The notes under the pieces are model-generated. The model was not told the DNA's origin. It did not search any database and was given only the letters and a program-made list of their open reading frames with translations. The translations under genes and the position numbers were made by a program. Positions 34,759 to 47,229 of a DNA stretch of 64,000 nucleotides are shown here, piece after piece; the stretch's first letter is position 1, and each line of letters opens with the position of its first letter. Location of the stretch: positions 248,001 through 312,000 of the forward strand of contig LATX02000217.1 of the NCBI GenBank assembly GCA_001466705.2, read 5' to 3'. The DNA comes from Moniliophthora roreri (taxonomy: Eukaryota; Basidiomycota; Agaricomycetes; Agaricales; Marasmiaceae).

Positions 34759-37533
34759 TTACATCTGAAGTCTATAGCTATCGCCATGGACGTCAACTTC
34801 GTCACGGTCGCCAAGTGTACCGATATCAGTTCCAAGCCTATGCGCATTAGCCTCGTCCACGTCTTCCTGATCGTGTGTTGGCTGCCCCATAATATCCGCT
34901 CTAGATCCTTGTCTGACATCGTGGCATCAGTCTACCCGAACATCCTGGTGGAAATCAACGAGGCTTACCTGCGAGGGCCATGACTGCCACCACCAGTATC
35001 CGCAACTTCATCACCCTGTCCACTCGAATCACCAAGTATACCAGTATCTGTTCGCTGGCGTGGACCTGAATCCTCCATGTTACCGTCCCTCCCAAGATGC
35101 TGCGCGTTACCCTCATGGCCTTCTCCAGACTCACGACTTGCGATCTCGATCATCTCGTCCGGTGAATCAGCAATACGACCCCCCAGGATAGCGTTGTCAT
35201 TGACATCGTTATGGGTGGCTTTTTCGCTTCCCCATGCACCAAAGTTGTGTAAACGACGAATGAGACCTTCCGGCGGATCAGCTCCAATAGCATCTCCATG
35301 TTCGTTCGAAGTAACGATATTCAATACCTCATTGTTATCAACCTGGAAACTTCGTTGGGTCTCCACAGAGTATCGGATGGCATCTAGGTTTGGTAACGTT
35401 GGCAGAGGATCCCTATAGCCAGGAATCGGTGCAAAATAGTCGGAGGGCAGGCTCCCAACTTCTTGTGCCCTTTTGATTGCTTGAGACCATATGTCACTGA
35501 CATCATAGTGATGGAAAAGCCGCCGGGTTATGGCCTCGTTGTGAATGAAACGAATGAATGCCTGCCCGCGTTTGCTTGTCAACAATGCCGAAACACGATC
35601 TTTGCGGTTGATATGATCTGCGAGGGCTTGCATGAAAGCCTGTCGCTCGTGATCATGGTGTCCCTCATCATACCCTGAGCATGGTTCCCAAGATTCCTCG
35701 AAGAGTGAGAGTAGTGTGAGACTCTTCGCACGAACGGTTGGGTTTTCATGTGTCCACAGTGCGTCGACTACGGAGAACGGGATGACGAAACGGAGGCCGG
35801 TGGAATGTTGTAGATCTGCACTTTTCATTGAACCAATGAGCTTGTCGAGCCAGTAATGTAGGAAGGGATCTGCAGCCGTATTCACCCAGTACTGCTGGTG
35901 GAATAACAAGTTGATCCCCTCAGGTTGTTGAAGGACAGGTTGTCGAATGGTAGGTTCCCACAAGGGTGGATATGAATCTCTGAGGACATACTTGACATCC
36001 TCCATCGAGACGGCCTTCCGCATCATATAATCCCACCTGCCCAAGACAGCAGACACCGCCACGGAAGGAGGGATTGTTTCCAGGACATTTTGAAGATGCG
36101 GGATCATTGAAGGGCTATCACGGAACATCGTAACTGCCCATTCAAAAGCACGCAGCTCATACACTTTCAGATCGAAAGAGCCCCCAAGTAGCCGGACATC
36201 CTGGTCAAACTGTCTGACTACCCACAGGTCAAAAGAAGACCAATTCGAAGCCGGCGAGGTGACATGATCCCATAAACCTCGAGCTTTTTTGCGGAAGAAG
36301 TCTTTGATAACTGGAACTTTGAGTAGAGGTCGTAGGATTATGCTGGAGAGCCGGTATACCAACCATGCCTGAGGTGATTTGTATGGGCAGATGAATTGGT
36401 ATGAAAGCCGGCTGAACTGTTTTTCATAGATGTCGTTCGTCTGATCCCTCGGAACCATCAGAGTGGGTAATAGTGCGGTGAGGAAATACAATCCCGCACT
36501 GAACGAGATTCCAACAAAGCAAACTGCAAATGGAACATGATGTCGATTCCACAGTAGATCCAACACGCCAACAAAGAAAAATAGCAGAGCGACCTCTAGA
36601 AGGATAGGCAGCGCTGACAGGAATGACGACACTCCCCACTTTTCGAAACTGTCTCGGCGAAGCTGACGGAGTGCTAGAGCTTCGCCTGGCGTTCGCGTTG
36701 TCGTATCTCGTTGGTGCTCTCGTACCCACTGCTTGCATAACAGGCCGAAGAGTGCAGACGTGAGGCTGAGGATGAGGCTGAGGAACCAAAATACGTTGAT
36801 GCGGATTGATGATGCGTCTGCTTTGAATTGGGTGGGCTCGAAGGGGGTAGCTTGTGAACCGTTGACCTGTACTGAGATTAAATGGGTGAGGAGCGTAACC
36901 GTGGTGTCTGCAGGATCTTCTACCAGCCATTGGTATGATTCAATCACGAATGCTGTTACGACAGCAGAGAAGAGACCGGCCTAGAGGTGCATTAATATTA
37001 GGTGAAGAGGTAGAGATTAAGGGGAACGTACAAAAACTAGGAGGGTGTCGATATCATCTCGCCAACCCTTGACCATATCCTCATCATGTCTAGAAACCTC
37101 TTTCAACATCCTCTCCCATGACTCTGTACGTGTCGGTTTCTTTTCTTCATCTACGTTTTCTGTTGGCCTTGTCGACTCCAGGCGAGGGTTTGGGATATAT
37201 GGCTAATGGGGAGGTGTTCAGTGTCTGTATTTGGAATGGCAAGGATGATATTCCGTACATCATGCCAAGCAACCTTTCGCAAAAAGATCTCTGCCTCTTC
37301 CGCTTTCTGGAATTCCTCCCACGTCATAGTCGGGAACGGTGCAGCTTCCGGGATATTCATAGACTGGAGATCCAAGTCAGCCTCAGTGCCAGCATTTAAG
37401 GAGATGACTGTTTCTTGAACCTCATTTTCTCGAATCGATCCAGCTTCGGAAGGCGGCAGTGGAACCTGTATGGAATTGACTGTGAGTCTTCATTGCGAAG
37501 GAGGGTACTATTTCATACTTGAGTAGGATCCAT
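34759..37533 (-). CDS. DUF6535 domain-containing membrane protein
   Basis: Orphan family expanded in Agaricomycetes, function unknown. The start is MDPTQ at 37533, then, after an intron, VPLPPSEAGSIRENEVQ. The DUF6535 core reads WERMLKEVSRHDEDMVKGWR, DDIDTLLVFAGLFSAVVTAF, IESYQWLVEDP, INVFWFLSLILSLTSALFGL, CKQWVREHQRD and transmembrane helices FLSALPILLEVALLFFFVGV. A long soluble C-terminal region follows. The exon to 34969 ends at a good donor, and a last exon from 34912 continues in frame to TAA at 34759, adding an acidic tail similar to the preceding one (TDTGILGD versus TDIGTLGD). One N-terminal junction near 37150-37270 is unresolved. Confidence 0.75.
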
Positions 37534-37989
37534 GGATTCCTAGTAGTAATTGACAGTGGAACGAAGCTGTTTTCTTTTGAGTAGATGCAAGACACAGTGA
37601 TGCGAGATTACAGCGGTGTGTGATTTTATTTTTACCGCAGCAACTGTTCCAAAAAGGAAATTTCTCTTCCGAATTGACGACACGCCTGACGTTTATGCCT
37701 ATTCCTTCTTCAACTTGACCATTACTATTATCGTCTCAGTGGGCTTTCGACATTAGTATCAGGATAGGGATAAAGGTACATTGAGTATAAGAGGACCATT
37801 GATATTTCAACCAGGTGACGGGTATGAAATATTCGTCACTTGGTGGTGGACTCTGGAGTAACGATAACCTGATTATTTTCCCGAAAGTGAGTGTTTGATT
37901 TTCTCTCCTAGTATATGATTAATCGGCTCCAGTCCAGTTCAAACAAGCAGCACCACCCACGTTAATCTGTCATAGAACTTTCGTGGTCG

Positions 37990-38640
37990 GCTTCGCTGCA
38001 GTATTCATTCAGCTATGGTTTCTGGCATTTGCGATTACCAGCTCTGGTTCTCTGACTAGGGCGGTTATCTGTTGCCCACTTCCTTTACTAATAGTACTAG
38101 AGAATGCACGAAAGTGGCGAACCAGACGGATGGTTCCCTGTCGTGCAATCACGTCCTTGACTGTATCCTCAAAGACACGCCCAAACATGGCAACCAGATG
38201 CTTTCGGCGTCTCTTATTCTCCTCGGCCTTACTCCGACCATGCTCTCATCGCTCGGCATGAGTGTTGCTGAAGCTGCCATGCTATCTTTCAAGTTGGAGC
38301 ATCCGCTCCTCTCCACACTGCTTTCCTTCGGCTCGGTGGCTGTATATCCCTCACACATACTGACATACAACGATCCCGTTGAAACTATCCTACCTGGACC
38401 TAGCACCTCTAATTCGTCAGCCTAGACACCGGTAGCTCATACACCTTATTGAATATGCCGTTCCCCTAGGAGTAGTCGCCAACGTATTTCATATGAGCCT
38501 GTACCTCGGTTGGCGGGCAATCTTAAGCTGAGACTGCGATAGTGCGTACTTGCCCTTTGCTCTGGGTGTTACTTCCCGGGATAATCCACATTATCGGCAC
38601 GGCTTCGTTTCTGAGCACAATTGAGTAACGCAGCACCGAA
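37990..38640 (+). pseudogene. Orphan Agaricomycete membrane-protein family, decayed
   Basis: Segments typical of a mushroom-specific multi-pass family occur in order: ECTKVANQTDG, LLGLTPTMLSSLGMSVAEAA, HILTYNDPVETI, then in another frame LIRQPRHR, a stop, LIEYAVPLGVVANVFHMSLY, LGWRAIL, and in a third frame CPLLWVLLPGIIHIIGTASF. The frame change near 38405, the in-frame TAG near 38434 and the later shift show it is not intact. I know the family only as hypothetical transmembrane proteins. Confidence 0.6.
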
Positions 38641-40303
38641 GGCGCCGGACATACCTCCCTATACATAGCAATAGATGTATGTTATTTCTCCATACACCCA
38701 TACATCCGGCATATGTTGAGAATTTTAACTCACGTATGAGGTATACTTATGGGACGTCTCCCATTGCTGACTGGTTTACCACCCGCGTGACCAATTTTGG
38801 CTCTTTCCCTCGATCACGGGTCACTCGCGACCTTATCTCTTTCTTGTTCAATCTCAGAATAAAACTTCCTCGGAGAGATAGATGACAAGATGACAGCCAC
38901 AAGGTCCTGTCTTTTTGACACCTGGTTCAACTATCGCTACGACCGTTGGGGGCACATTATAGCACGTGGCGCAGAGTATGTGGGATAGTCGAGTACACTG
39001 ACGGTGTAGACGGCAATGAGCGAGAATGTTCTTTGGAAATCATGATTCGGTCTGAATGGTCCAAGCGGCGGAAAAGCGAGGAGACTGTTCCCTAGTACGA
39101 TTTCGCACCCCATACACCATCAACATTGACTCACCTTGGTCTTCCAGTCCCCGTCCTTGACCAGACTGTTCCTTTGTAATTGGAAGGCAAGCAAAACACT
39201 ACCAGTAACACGTTTTGGAACTTTAACATTCCTGTCTTTCAGACTCGGAAGCTAGACTTGTGCAGGCCTCATAAGCTAGTGCCAACGGTGATCCGTCACT
39301 TTTGCGAGTTTCGACACTGCCGAAATCATATTTGCAATTCAAGGTCCAATAGCTGTCAGCTGGTGGACGGCTCATTGCTGCTAGAGGTATACTATGTCAC
39401 TTGTTTACACCACATGCTTATAATATAAGTTCTCAGATTCGAGCCAACTACAGAAATGAGAAAAAGGGGTACCGTCATATCGAGCTATCGCTTTATTTAC
39501 GGCGAACCCCGGATATCGGAGAGAGATAGTGGCGGTAAAAGTTTAGGAAAGCTGCTACAACGGTACTCGATCATTTGATGAGGTGAGTTACTACACTTCA
39601 AGATAGAGATGTTCTAACCTTTATTCAGATGTATCATTGACTCTGAATTCCATCAAAATGTTTTTCATGAGCGCGTCGTACCAGCTTCGGCATCTCCTAC
39701 CTTCCACACATTCCGAGTCCCCGATCGCAGTTGCAGTATGACGTTGGGCTTCAAATGGTCCACAACTAGTCATCCTATCAGTTCCAAGGATCAAACAATT
39801 CACTATATCATTATTTCAATCAGTCACCCTGCGAAACAATTGCAGGGTGGCGTTGGCGTGGTGATTTCATGCATCATTCAATCTATCTATTTCGGCTGTA
39901 TGTCCTTGTACAGAAAAGCGCTTCGTTTTTTTTTTTTTTGACGAATGCCACTCACCACCATTTTCCTACTCAGATTCCGGGAAGGAAGGGGAAAAAAACG
40001 GTGGCAGGATTCACCTCATCCTGTCTTAAGAATGGATTTCGAATCAAGTAGTCGACTGCGGTAACTCGCTGTTTCTGTCTGTCTGTTTTCATTGTTTCCA
40101 CATCATGCCAAACCCTTCGTTGTCAAAGTAAGATGGGTAGAAATGGGTAGGACTCAATTGCTTTTAGATCGTTTCTCACTCTTTTGCCACCGCTAAAAAC
40201 AAGGAGTGCCATAAATATACACAACCCCTTCCCCCTCCCCTCTTGCCTCTTACTTCACTCGTTTCACACATCTCTCCCACCACCTCCCACCTGGTCTTTC
40301 GCC
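38641..40303. other. Gene-poor region and promoter
   Basis: No recognisable gene. Contains a T run (39930-39941) and the promoter of the following membrane protein, with TATA-like CATAAATATAC at about 40210-40220 and a pyrimidine-rich leader before the ATG at 40304. Confidence 0.45.
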
Positions 40304-42489
40304 ATGTTTTTAACTTCGGCGTTGACTGTTGGGCAGCTCACATTCATTCTACGTGCAACAATTCAAATCCTTAACTATGGCGGAATTTTCCTCATAGGAT
40401 ACATCGTCCTTGCATCTGCCCCCCGTGTTGCATCCCTCCAAACACATGATGCTCTCAATCGTATCGTTGGGCGAGAGACAGCGACAAAAGTGACGGGAAA
40501 GTGGATATTAGATGTCATCCGTGGTCGTAATGGAGATCCCACCAAGTCTCCTCGTCTAGTCCTTGCATTGACGCTGCTCAGCGTCTATGGACTCCTTGTT
40601 TCTCTCAGTGATCTAGGCTTTCTCGGTCTCTACTCATGCCACGCATCTCGGACATTCAACGATCGCCCCGCCTCAGTAAATGATACAGAGTCGGCACAGG
40701 CAATGATCAGAGCAGCAATGGTGAATGGCACGGATCCCAGCTCCGTGAAATCCTATCGGTGTGTATTCTGTCCCTCTAGTGATACATAAACTTATTGTTT
40801 TACGATGTTAGCTGTGACTCAGTGAATTTGGTCGAGATAGGGGATGTCAGTCTTGGTACCAACGATACCCTTCATCAATGCGCGTCCTGGCACAATTCGA
40901 GTTTTGCTGACCCCTCGATCTTCACTGGCATTAACACCACCGATTCCGACATGCTCCTCCCTCGGTACCTACGACATCACAACCACTCTCGCTCGGCTTT
41001 TGTGGACTTAAACAGCTATCGACAAGGCTTAGGAGCATCGCTGGTTTCGAATACCACGATCAGAAACGGGCAAGTCGTGGAGCCGCATGATACCGGATTT
41101 AGGGTTGTATTTGGTGTTCCTTCATTGAAGCCTGGTCAATCGGTTACCCTAGAAAAGAACATGGCATTAGAGGTCGACGTTGGGTGCATGAATCTCGGTA
41201 TCTTTGCCAGTCACGACCCGGATGCTATGGGACAGGGCATCGCTTATTTCTCCGAGAAGAGCGATTGGCGCGAATATGCGGGTCCTGAGCATCTACGGGA
41301 TGCCCTATCGAAAACGGTGGATGAGGTCCGGAAATATTACACTCCCATTTTCAACACGTCTCTGAAGGATGGTTTCAGAACCATCAACGCTACGGACTTC
41401 AAATTATCAGAGACACCACGCGTCGACAACTTCATCCTCCCAGATATTGGGAACACCACGGACGGTGGAGACGCGACTCGTTGGATAAGGGGAAACTGTA
41501 CAGAGATGTTGAGCAGGCAGCTCGGACTCGACGATTCCATTGCGCCACAGTACATCAAACTGGGCGCCGACACGTGCGATTTCGTTGCGCTCACCAGCAT
41601 GGTTGCAGAAGACGGTGACCTTCTCCAGTTGGGATCAAAGATGGTTTGCGCATCTTCAACCCAAATCAACATGGTATCAGGGACAGTTTCCCGGGCTGTT
41701 GAGACTGGGGAAGTCACTGTGAATATGTCTCGTTTACCCAGTGATTTGAATCAACTCCGAGCGGATTACTTTGACGCTGTTAATGGAACGAACGGCACGC
41801 AATATGTCCCCTTCAGCCCGATCCTCCGTTACACTCTGAGCGATAACTCAAACGGTCCGACTTCGCATTTTATATATAGCAAAGGCGGGACCGTGAGCGG
41901 AGGTCTAGGTACCGCAAGTCCGGGGAACATATTGTCAGGAGTTGGTTCTGCAATGATGGAGATTGGGGATCTTCAATTCACTGATTATGACTGCCTGAAG
42001 TCCTTTGACGTCAGTGATGATGGTGTAGTCATCTTGGCCCCCAGCACGGCGGTGAGATGGTACGGACAGCTTGGTGCTTCATATATCCTCAACTCCCTGA
42101 CGTACAACGGATGGGTCGCTGCGTCCAGTCCAGCTGTTTTGGTGTCTGATATAGCGGGACCCCTTGGGACGTGCTATCGATCTCCATACGCAGTCAGCTT
42201 CATCCCCCTCCTCGTGGCTGCAGTCCTTGTTGCTTGCTGGATTTTGTTCTTGATCATCACCCGCGCTTTAGTGGGCGTGCGCACAGTCCAAGACTGCTAC
42301 GGTGGAATGAAGCCATACTGGGGTGTTGTTTGTCCTACAGTGGCGGCTCAAGATGCGATATTAGCTTGGCAAAGCGTTCCGGGCCCACATCTTCAGTTGG
42401 TTTCTTCCGGTCAAGTCATTAACGTCGGCGACGCAAGAACGGCAGCCACCCATCTTTCATCGCCTCCCGAGATGCTCGGAAAAGCGTAA
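40304..42489 (+). CDS. Orphan N-glycosylated membrane protein
   Basis: Predicted 710-residue protein with exons 40304-40758 and 40812-42489. Splicing gives SYR|CDSVNL with closed phase. Two or three hydrophobic helices lie at the N-terminus (GQLTFILRATIQILNYGGIF, LALTLLSVYGLLVSLSDLGF), then a roughly 500-residue region with many NxS/T sequons (NDT, NSS, NTT, NHS, NAT, NCT, NGT) and spaced Cys, then a single helix FIPLLVAAVLVACWILFLII and a short cytosolic tail. This is the topology of an extracellular or lumenal ectodomain anchored at both ends. Such proteins are common in Agaricomycetes without known function. Confidence 0.75.
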
Positions 42490-44687
42490 TGTCCATTGTA
42501 TTAGCTTCTCATTAACGAATCAGCGGTCCTTTACATGCTACACACTATATACATTCAATCCTTTTAATATCATCTCTCCTTTTTGTTTTCACTGGAATTG
42601 AAATAGCCGATGCGATCGCGTTCTTTAAGGTTATTCACGTTCAAAGATTCGGAGGAGAGAAAGGGCCATCGAAAAAGAAAGACATGATATCAAGAACACT
42701 CTCGCACTGTCGCCAAGTCCGAGGGACTGTCTGTCACAGGATGAACAACGTCAAGGCCGACGGAGCCACGTTACACTGGACCTGGACAAGCCAAGTACTT
42801 ACGAGAATGCAAGGAATTGGAGAGGGGGAACGACTAACAATAGATGATCCAGACTCCGATGACGGTAAGACATGCAAAGTGCTAAGCGTTTGTAACTTGT
42901 AAGAACTTTGTTGTTGCATATGATCCGGCAAAGACCGCTGATCGGTGAGTCCATACGAAGGAAAATTGAATAGATCTTGTTATTGTCTTGTTAATAATCG
43001 TATCGCCACTGAAGTGTAGATGCCAACACCGCAAGCGAAGCCAGGTGTCGGCATCAGCGTTCCAACTGAGCGGCTAGTGGGCTGACTAAGCTGGCCTTGT
43101 TTCTTGCTCCTCCACCTGACAGTCGGAACTGTCAGATTTTCAGCACCATCCGCCTTCAAGATCTCGCTTTCACCCACCCACCCACCCATTTCAGTTTGGG
43201 ATTCCACAGTCGGCTGACTTTCCGGGGCATGAGTGACGTGATCGTCTCAGCGGCAAGCCCAGAGCTTTAATGTATCAGAGATCAACTTTCTGAGTTTGAT
43301 ATCATCTGTCTATACAGTCTGAATTCATTCTCTCTACAAGTTCTGTCAACAGGTTTGAAACCTCAGCATTCAGTTAAACGCCATTGCAATTCAGATCACT
43401 GCATAGTCAGATAATTACTTGAGCTTGGACTCTCAGACTCAGTGAGCGAAATTCGCCGAGGGATTACACGGCTTCGGGACGGTACCCACCCGCGTGATCT
43501 CTCCGCGTTCCCGGCCGAGCTTCACTCGTCCTCAGCCCAACTACTAGCTCACTGTCCCTGAGACAGTCAGATCCACGATAGACGAAGTTGGAACAAGAAG
43601 ACTCGTAACTACTCACCGCTCACGGTTTAATGATGGGTAGCCGACCGGCTTAAAACGGGATAAGGTCCGAAACTTGTCACAGGTTATTCAAGCTAACAGA
43701 AACACACCTTTCCACGCGTTCGATGCTGGAGCGTCTTCAAGAACACAAGTTGTTGACGAGTGGGAAGCTGACGAGACCAATAACTTGAACATTTGAGTGT
43801 CACCTCAGTTGCGCACCCCAAGCTCGGTCGTTTATTGTCCCGATATGCTGCGTGCTAGGCCGCTGACGCAAAACGCCTGTCACGGACTGATAGCGTGCAA
43901 ATGTCGGGTGATAGGTTACTCTGGCGGGGATAGGGAATATGTCAAGGTTTTGCACGGCCGCAGGTAAAAGCAGGAACTATCATGCAAACTTAAAGGGATA
44001 CCAGTAGTCCCGTCCTTAGCTCGAAACAAGCATACTATCCCAATTACTCTCTGTACCTAGCCAAATCAAATGGTTCAATGCTTCGGATGTTCTGGCCTAA
44101 AGGTTCACTTTACGAGGCCTCCATGTGCTGTATGAGGAGGTGGGTACACTCAACTTGACGCCAATGTCGCACGATGAGAAATGCGATACCTGATGAGAAA
44201 GTCGGAACACACCGTTGCTGATGCTGGGTGGTAGATGCCCGTGTAACACGGTGTTTATGCTTCCAGAAAACCAGATAGATCCGGGGACTTCTGTACAGTG
44301 AGTATCATCCAATCTCGTTAGTTGTTGGTTCAGCTGTAAAAGGTAACAGTACGCATCTGTTGAACCGGTAAACTTCCGAGCAGAGGCAAAAAGCGGCCGC
44401 GAGGTTGAGAGAATGGGAGCTCCGAGCCTTCGACAACTCCTTACAGAGCCACTATGAAGAAAAAGAAAGGAACGATGAGCAGGTCTAGGCGCGGCACGGC
44501 TATCAGGTCCGGTCCATCCGGTCAAGCAACAATTTTCTTCTATGCTCGATTTCCTCAGGATTCGAACTTGAGTCAAAGTGCGTATTGGTTAGATTAGAAT
44601 TTAATTCTTGATAATATGATAGTTGACTGTTGTACACATACAAGAACAGCTAGAGATACAATGATATAGAAATCCCGAAAATAACCT
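42490..44687. other. Gene-poor region
   Basis: About 2.2 kb without a recognisable gene. Longest frames (44097-44576 minus, 159 codons) have no motif and biased low-complexity content. A (CCCA)n run lies near 43174-43187. Confidence 0.5.
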
Positions 44688-46333
44688 TTATGCATCCACT
44701 GCAACAAAACCCAATACACCGTGCTCAACGCGCGTTTCATAAATCTTTTCGTAATTGCTATCATGAGCAACAACTTCCAGCATCCGATTACTCTCCGCTT
44801 GAGTCGTGAAACTGAGCACGGCCTGCTCAATGTCTTTCGTCAAGGAGAAAATAAGAGCCGAAGATAAAACTGTAGGCTTCCTCTTCGTCGGCCGAGGCCC
44901 AACGAAAAGTGTACAGCGTAGATATAATTGTTGTAGATGAGGATGTGATAAGGCACAGTTCAACGCCGAAGCCTGAAAAGGCAGTCAATCATTTGCTCAG
45001 ACAGGTACTGGATATACTTACCACATTAAGACTTCCACCATGAACCCGATCCAATGATACTCCGAGTGACATCAACACAGTGCACTGTCTCAACACCTTT
45101 GCGTTCCTTTCCCCAAATGACCACCTCCCCTCGAATCTTGGATGAATAGCCAAATCTTCGAGTGTATCGGTATGCCTCGGCAGAACCTGTTCATAGAACA
45201 TGTCTGCCAACGTACTATCCGCGCGCTCAATTGGCGCGCCAACCGAATGATAATGCAACTTTCTGATCCCGCTATACGAACCGATGTATCTGAGGAATGA
45301 ATCATTCACAGCCGGAACGACAATTTCGCGTAAATGAATCTTTTCCTGATGCAGTGCGTCCCAGATGTTGGCTGAAACGACCATACGTGCATCGAGGAGT
45401 TCGAGGGAGGATAGAGAGCGTAGATGGGAAAGTGAGGAAGGTGTCAGAGTGCCTTGGAAGAGACCAAGGCGAAGGTGCTTTAGGTTGGCTTTGGCGAGGA
45501 CTTTTGGCGACCATGATGTGATAAACTGATCGAGATCGGCTTCGGTACTGGATGATGACTTGGTAAAGTCCAAGCTAAGCGTCGAGAGGTCAGCATTATT
45601 CTTCAGGAGGCCACGAATTGGGCGTAAAACATTCTCTTCGAGGTCTCGGAAGGAGCCTTTCAGGGAAAAGCTCTTGAGATTGTGAAATGGGGAGAGGTTT
45701 AGGGGCGATGCGTGTGGTTTGTGGTAATTCCACACAAACTCCAAGGAAAGGTTTGACAGCAAGGGAAGGGTAGCGATGGTGTTGATAACGAGAGCGTGGG
45801 CCCATTCGGGATCATAATGTGGGATAGTCCATCTACAAGCGATCAATATCAAGGTGTCAAGATAAAGATCATGAAGACGCACTCAACGGAAGCGAGATTG
45901 ACAAACGATGACAGTACACGAGGAAGAAGCTCCTTCATGTTGTCGAATGCAAGAGCCTTTTCATCCACTTCCTTGGACGACGGAGTTGTTATCCATGTGA
46001 TTCCATCTGCCCCACGAACGAATGGGAAATCGAAAGTAGGTCCCAAGGACCTGATGACAAGGTTCTTCACATATGAAGTTACCTCGCAGCCTTCCTCTGA
46101 AAAGACCTTCAGGCAAGATACGCTGGCAAACAAGCCCCTCTCCTTCACATCAACTACGAGGGTCGAAAATAGATTTGGGCCGACAACCAAGTCAAAGAGT
46201 TTGTTCGTAGACCTCAGGTTCTTCTTGTCCCGAGCCGAAAGCTATGAGAGAAAATGAGTTGAGCTCGACACTGCGATTGAGGACGTACTTCGTCAACGAT
46301 TGCGTTCAGTAGTTCCGGGGGTAAGGTGAGCAT
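44688..46333 (-). CDS. F-box/LRR-like protein
   Basis: Predicted 499-residue protein; exons 46333-46289, 46241-45883, 45832-45022 and 44972-44688, all phases closed. The start MLTLPPELLNAIVDELSARD is an F-box-like beginning, continuing KKNLRSTNKLFDLVVGPNLF. The rest has irregular Leu-rich repeats (LPLLSNLSLEF, NLKSFSLKG, ADLSTLSLDF, NLKHLRLGLF, SLSSLELLDAR). It would be a substrate receptor for an SCF ubiquitin ligase if the F-box is real. A TATA-like TTATATAAAC at 46371-46380 is about 40 bases upstream of the ATG. Confidence 0.7.
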
Positions 46334-47229
46334 GGTTGACTGACGGGAGGGAATGCATCAAGCCGGTGGGTTATATAAACGAAAACGGAACAGGAGTCTT
46401 CGGCTAACTCGCTCGAACTAGCATTTCCATTTCCGAAGTCATGGGGACCTTTGGCATGGCATGTTCCATGGTACGTCACATGTCACACGCCGCACGCGTT
46501 ACATCCTTTCCTCCGTTCCCCTCTCCATTTCTGGCCTCTGCCTCATTGTCACCCCTTCAGGCAATAGCAAACTTGCTGGCTTTCGTTCTCATCTTATATG
46601 CTACATACGGTCCTTGTAACAACCAAGTGCAACATTCTGCTGTCGAATCCAAATGCGGAGTTTGCCACAAGCCCCGCTCTTGCATGAGATTTTGTCTTCT
46701 CGCCGACGATGTCCATGAACCTTCTCTAGCGCGGGGCCAGCTTCGCAATTCACAGGGTTGATATATTATGACGGAACCGCGATACAGTTTAGGAAGCCAG
46801 TTTCCAACGAGTATCGCTCACAGGATACAAAAGTCAAGAACCTCAATAACACCAGGTCCATTCAAATGCGGCCGTATTGAACAAAGACAGTGCTACGAAT
46901 CAGAGGACAAATCAACTGTGATGGAAACAGTGCCTATATATACATATACGTGCCATCTTTCAGTTCTCGTCCCCACCCCACGATTGGCCGCAAAGTCTGA
47001 CAGATGCCTCATGCTTCATCATGCTTGGCTCGCTGGCCATCGGTGTCCGGGTGATATCTGTCCTGACCGAGGATTCCCGCTATCTCGCTATTCGCCGTGT
47101 TCGATATTGCTGGAATTGCATTGCAAGTGCTGAATTACATAACTGGTACAGATATATACCTCTCATACATAAAGTCGTTAAGATATTCTAAAAATCTAGA
47201 AGCCAGTCGGAGGAGGAAATTTGCAGCTT
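46334..47229. other. Intergenic region
   Basis: Between the F-box/LRR gene and the 3' end of the first P450. A plus frame at 46441-46761 has no family signal. Likely left border of the terpene cluster. Confidence 0.4.
46371..46380 (-). promoter_or_regulatory. TATA box of the F-box/LRR gene
   Basis: Reads GTTTATATAA on the minus strand, 38-47 bases before the start codon at 46333. Very close to the ATG, implying a short leader. Confidence 0.5.

Noticed and set aside
44097..44576. 159-codon minus-strand frame
   Set aside because: No family motif, no clean intron or promoter context, and biased composition.
44540..44600. tRNA-like T-loop (GTTCGAATC on the minus strand)
   Set aside because: The T-arm nearly pairs, but no anticodon arm, D arm or acceptor stem can be formed around it.
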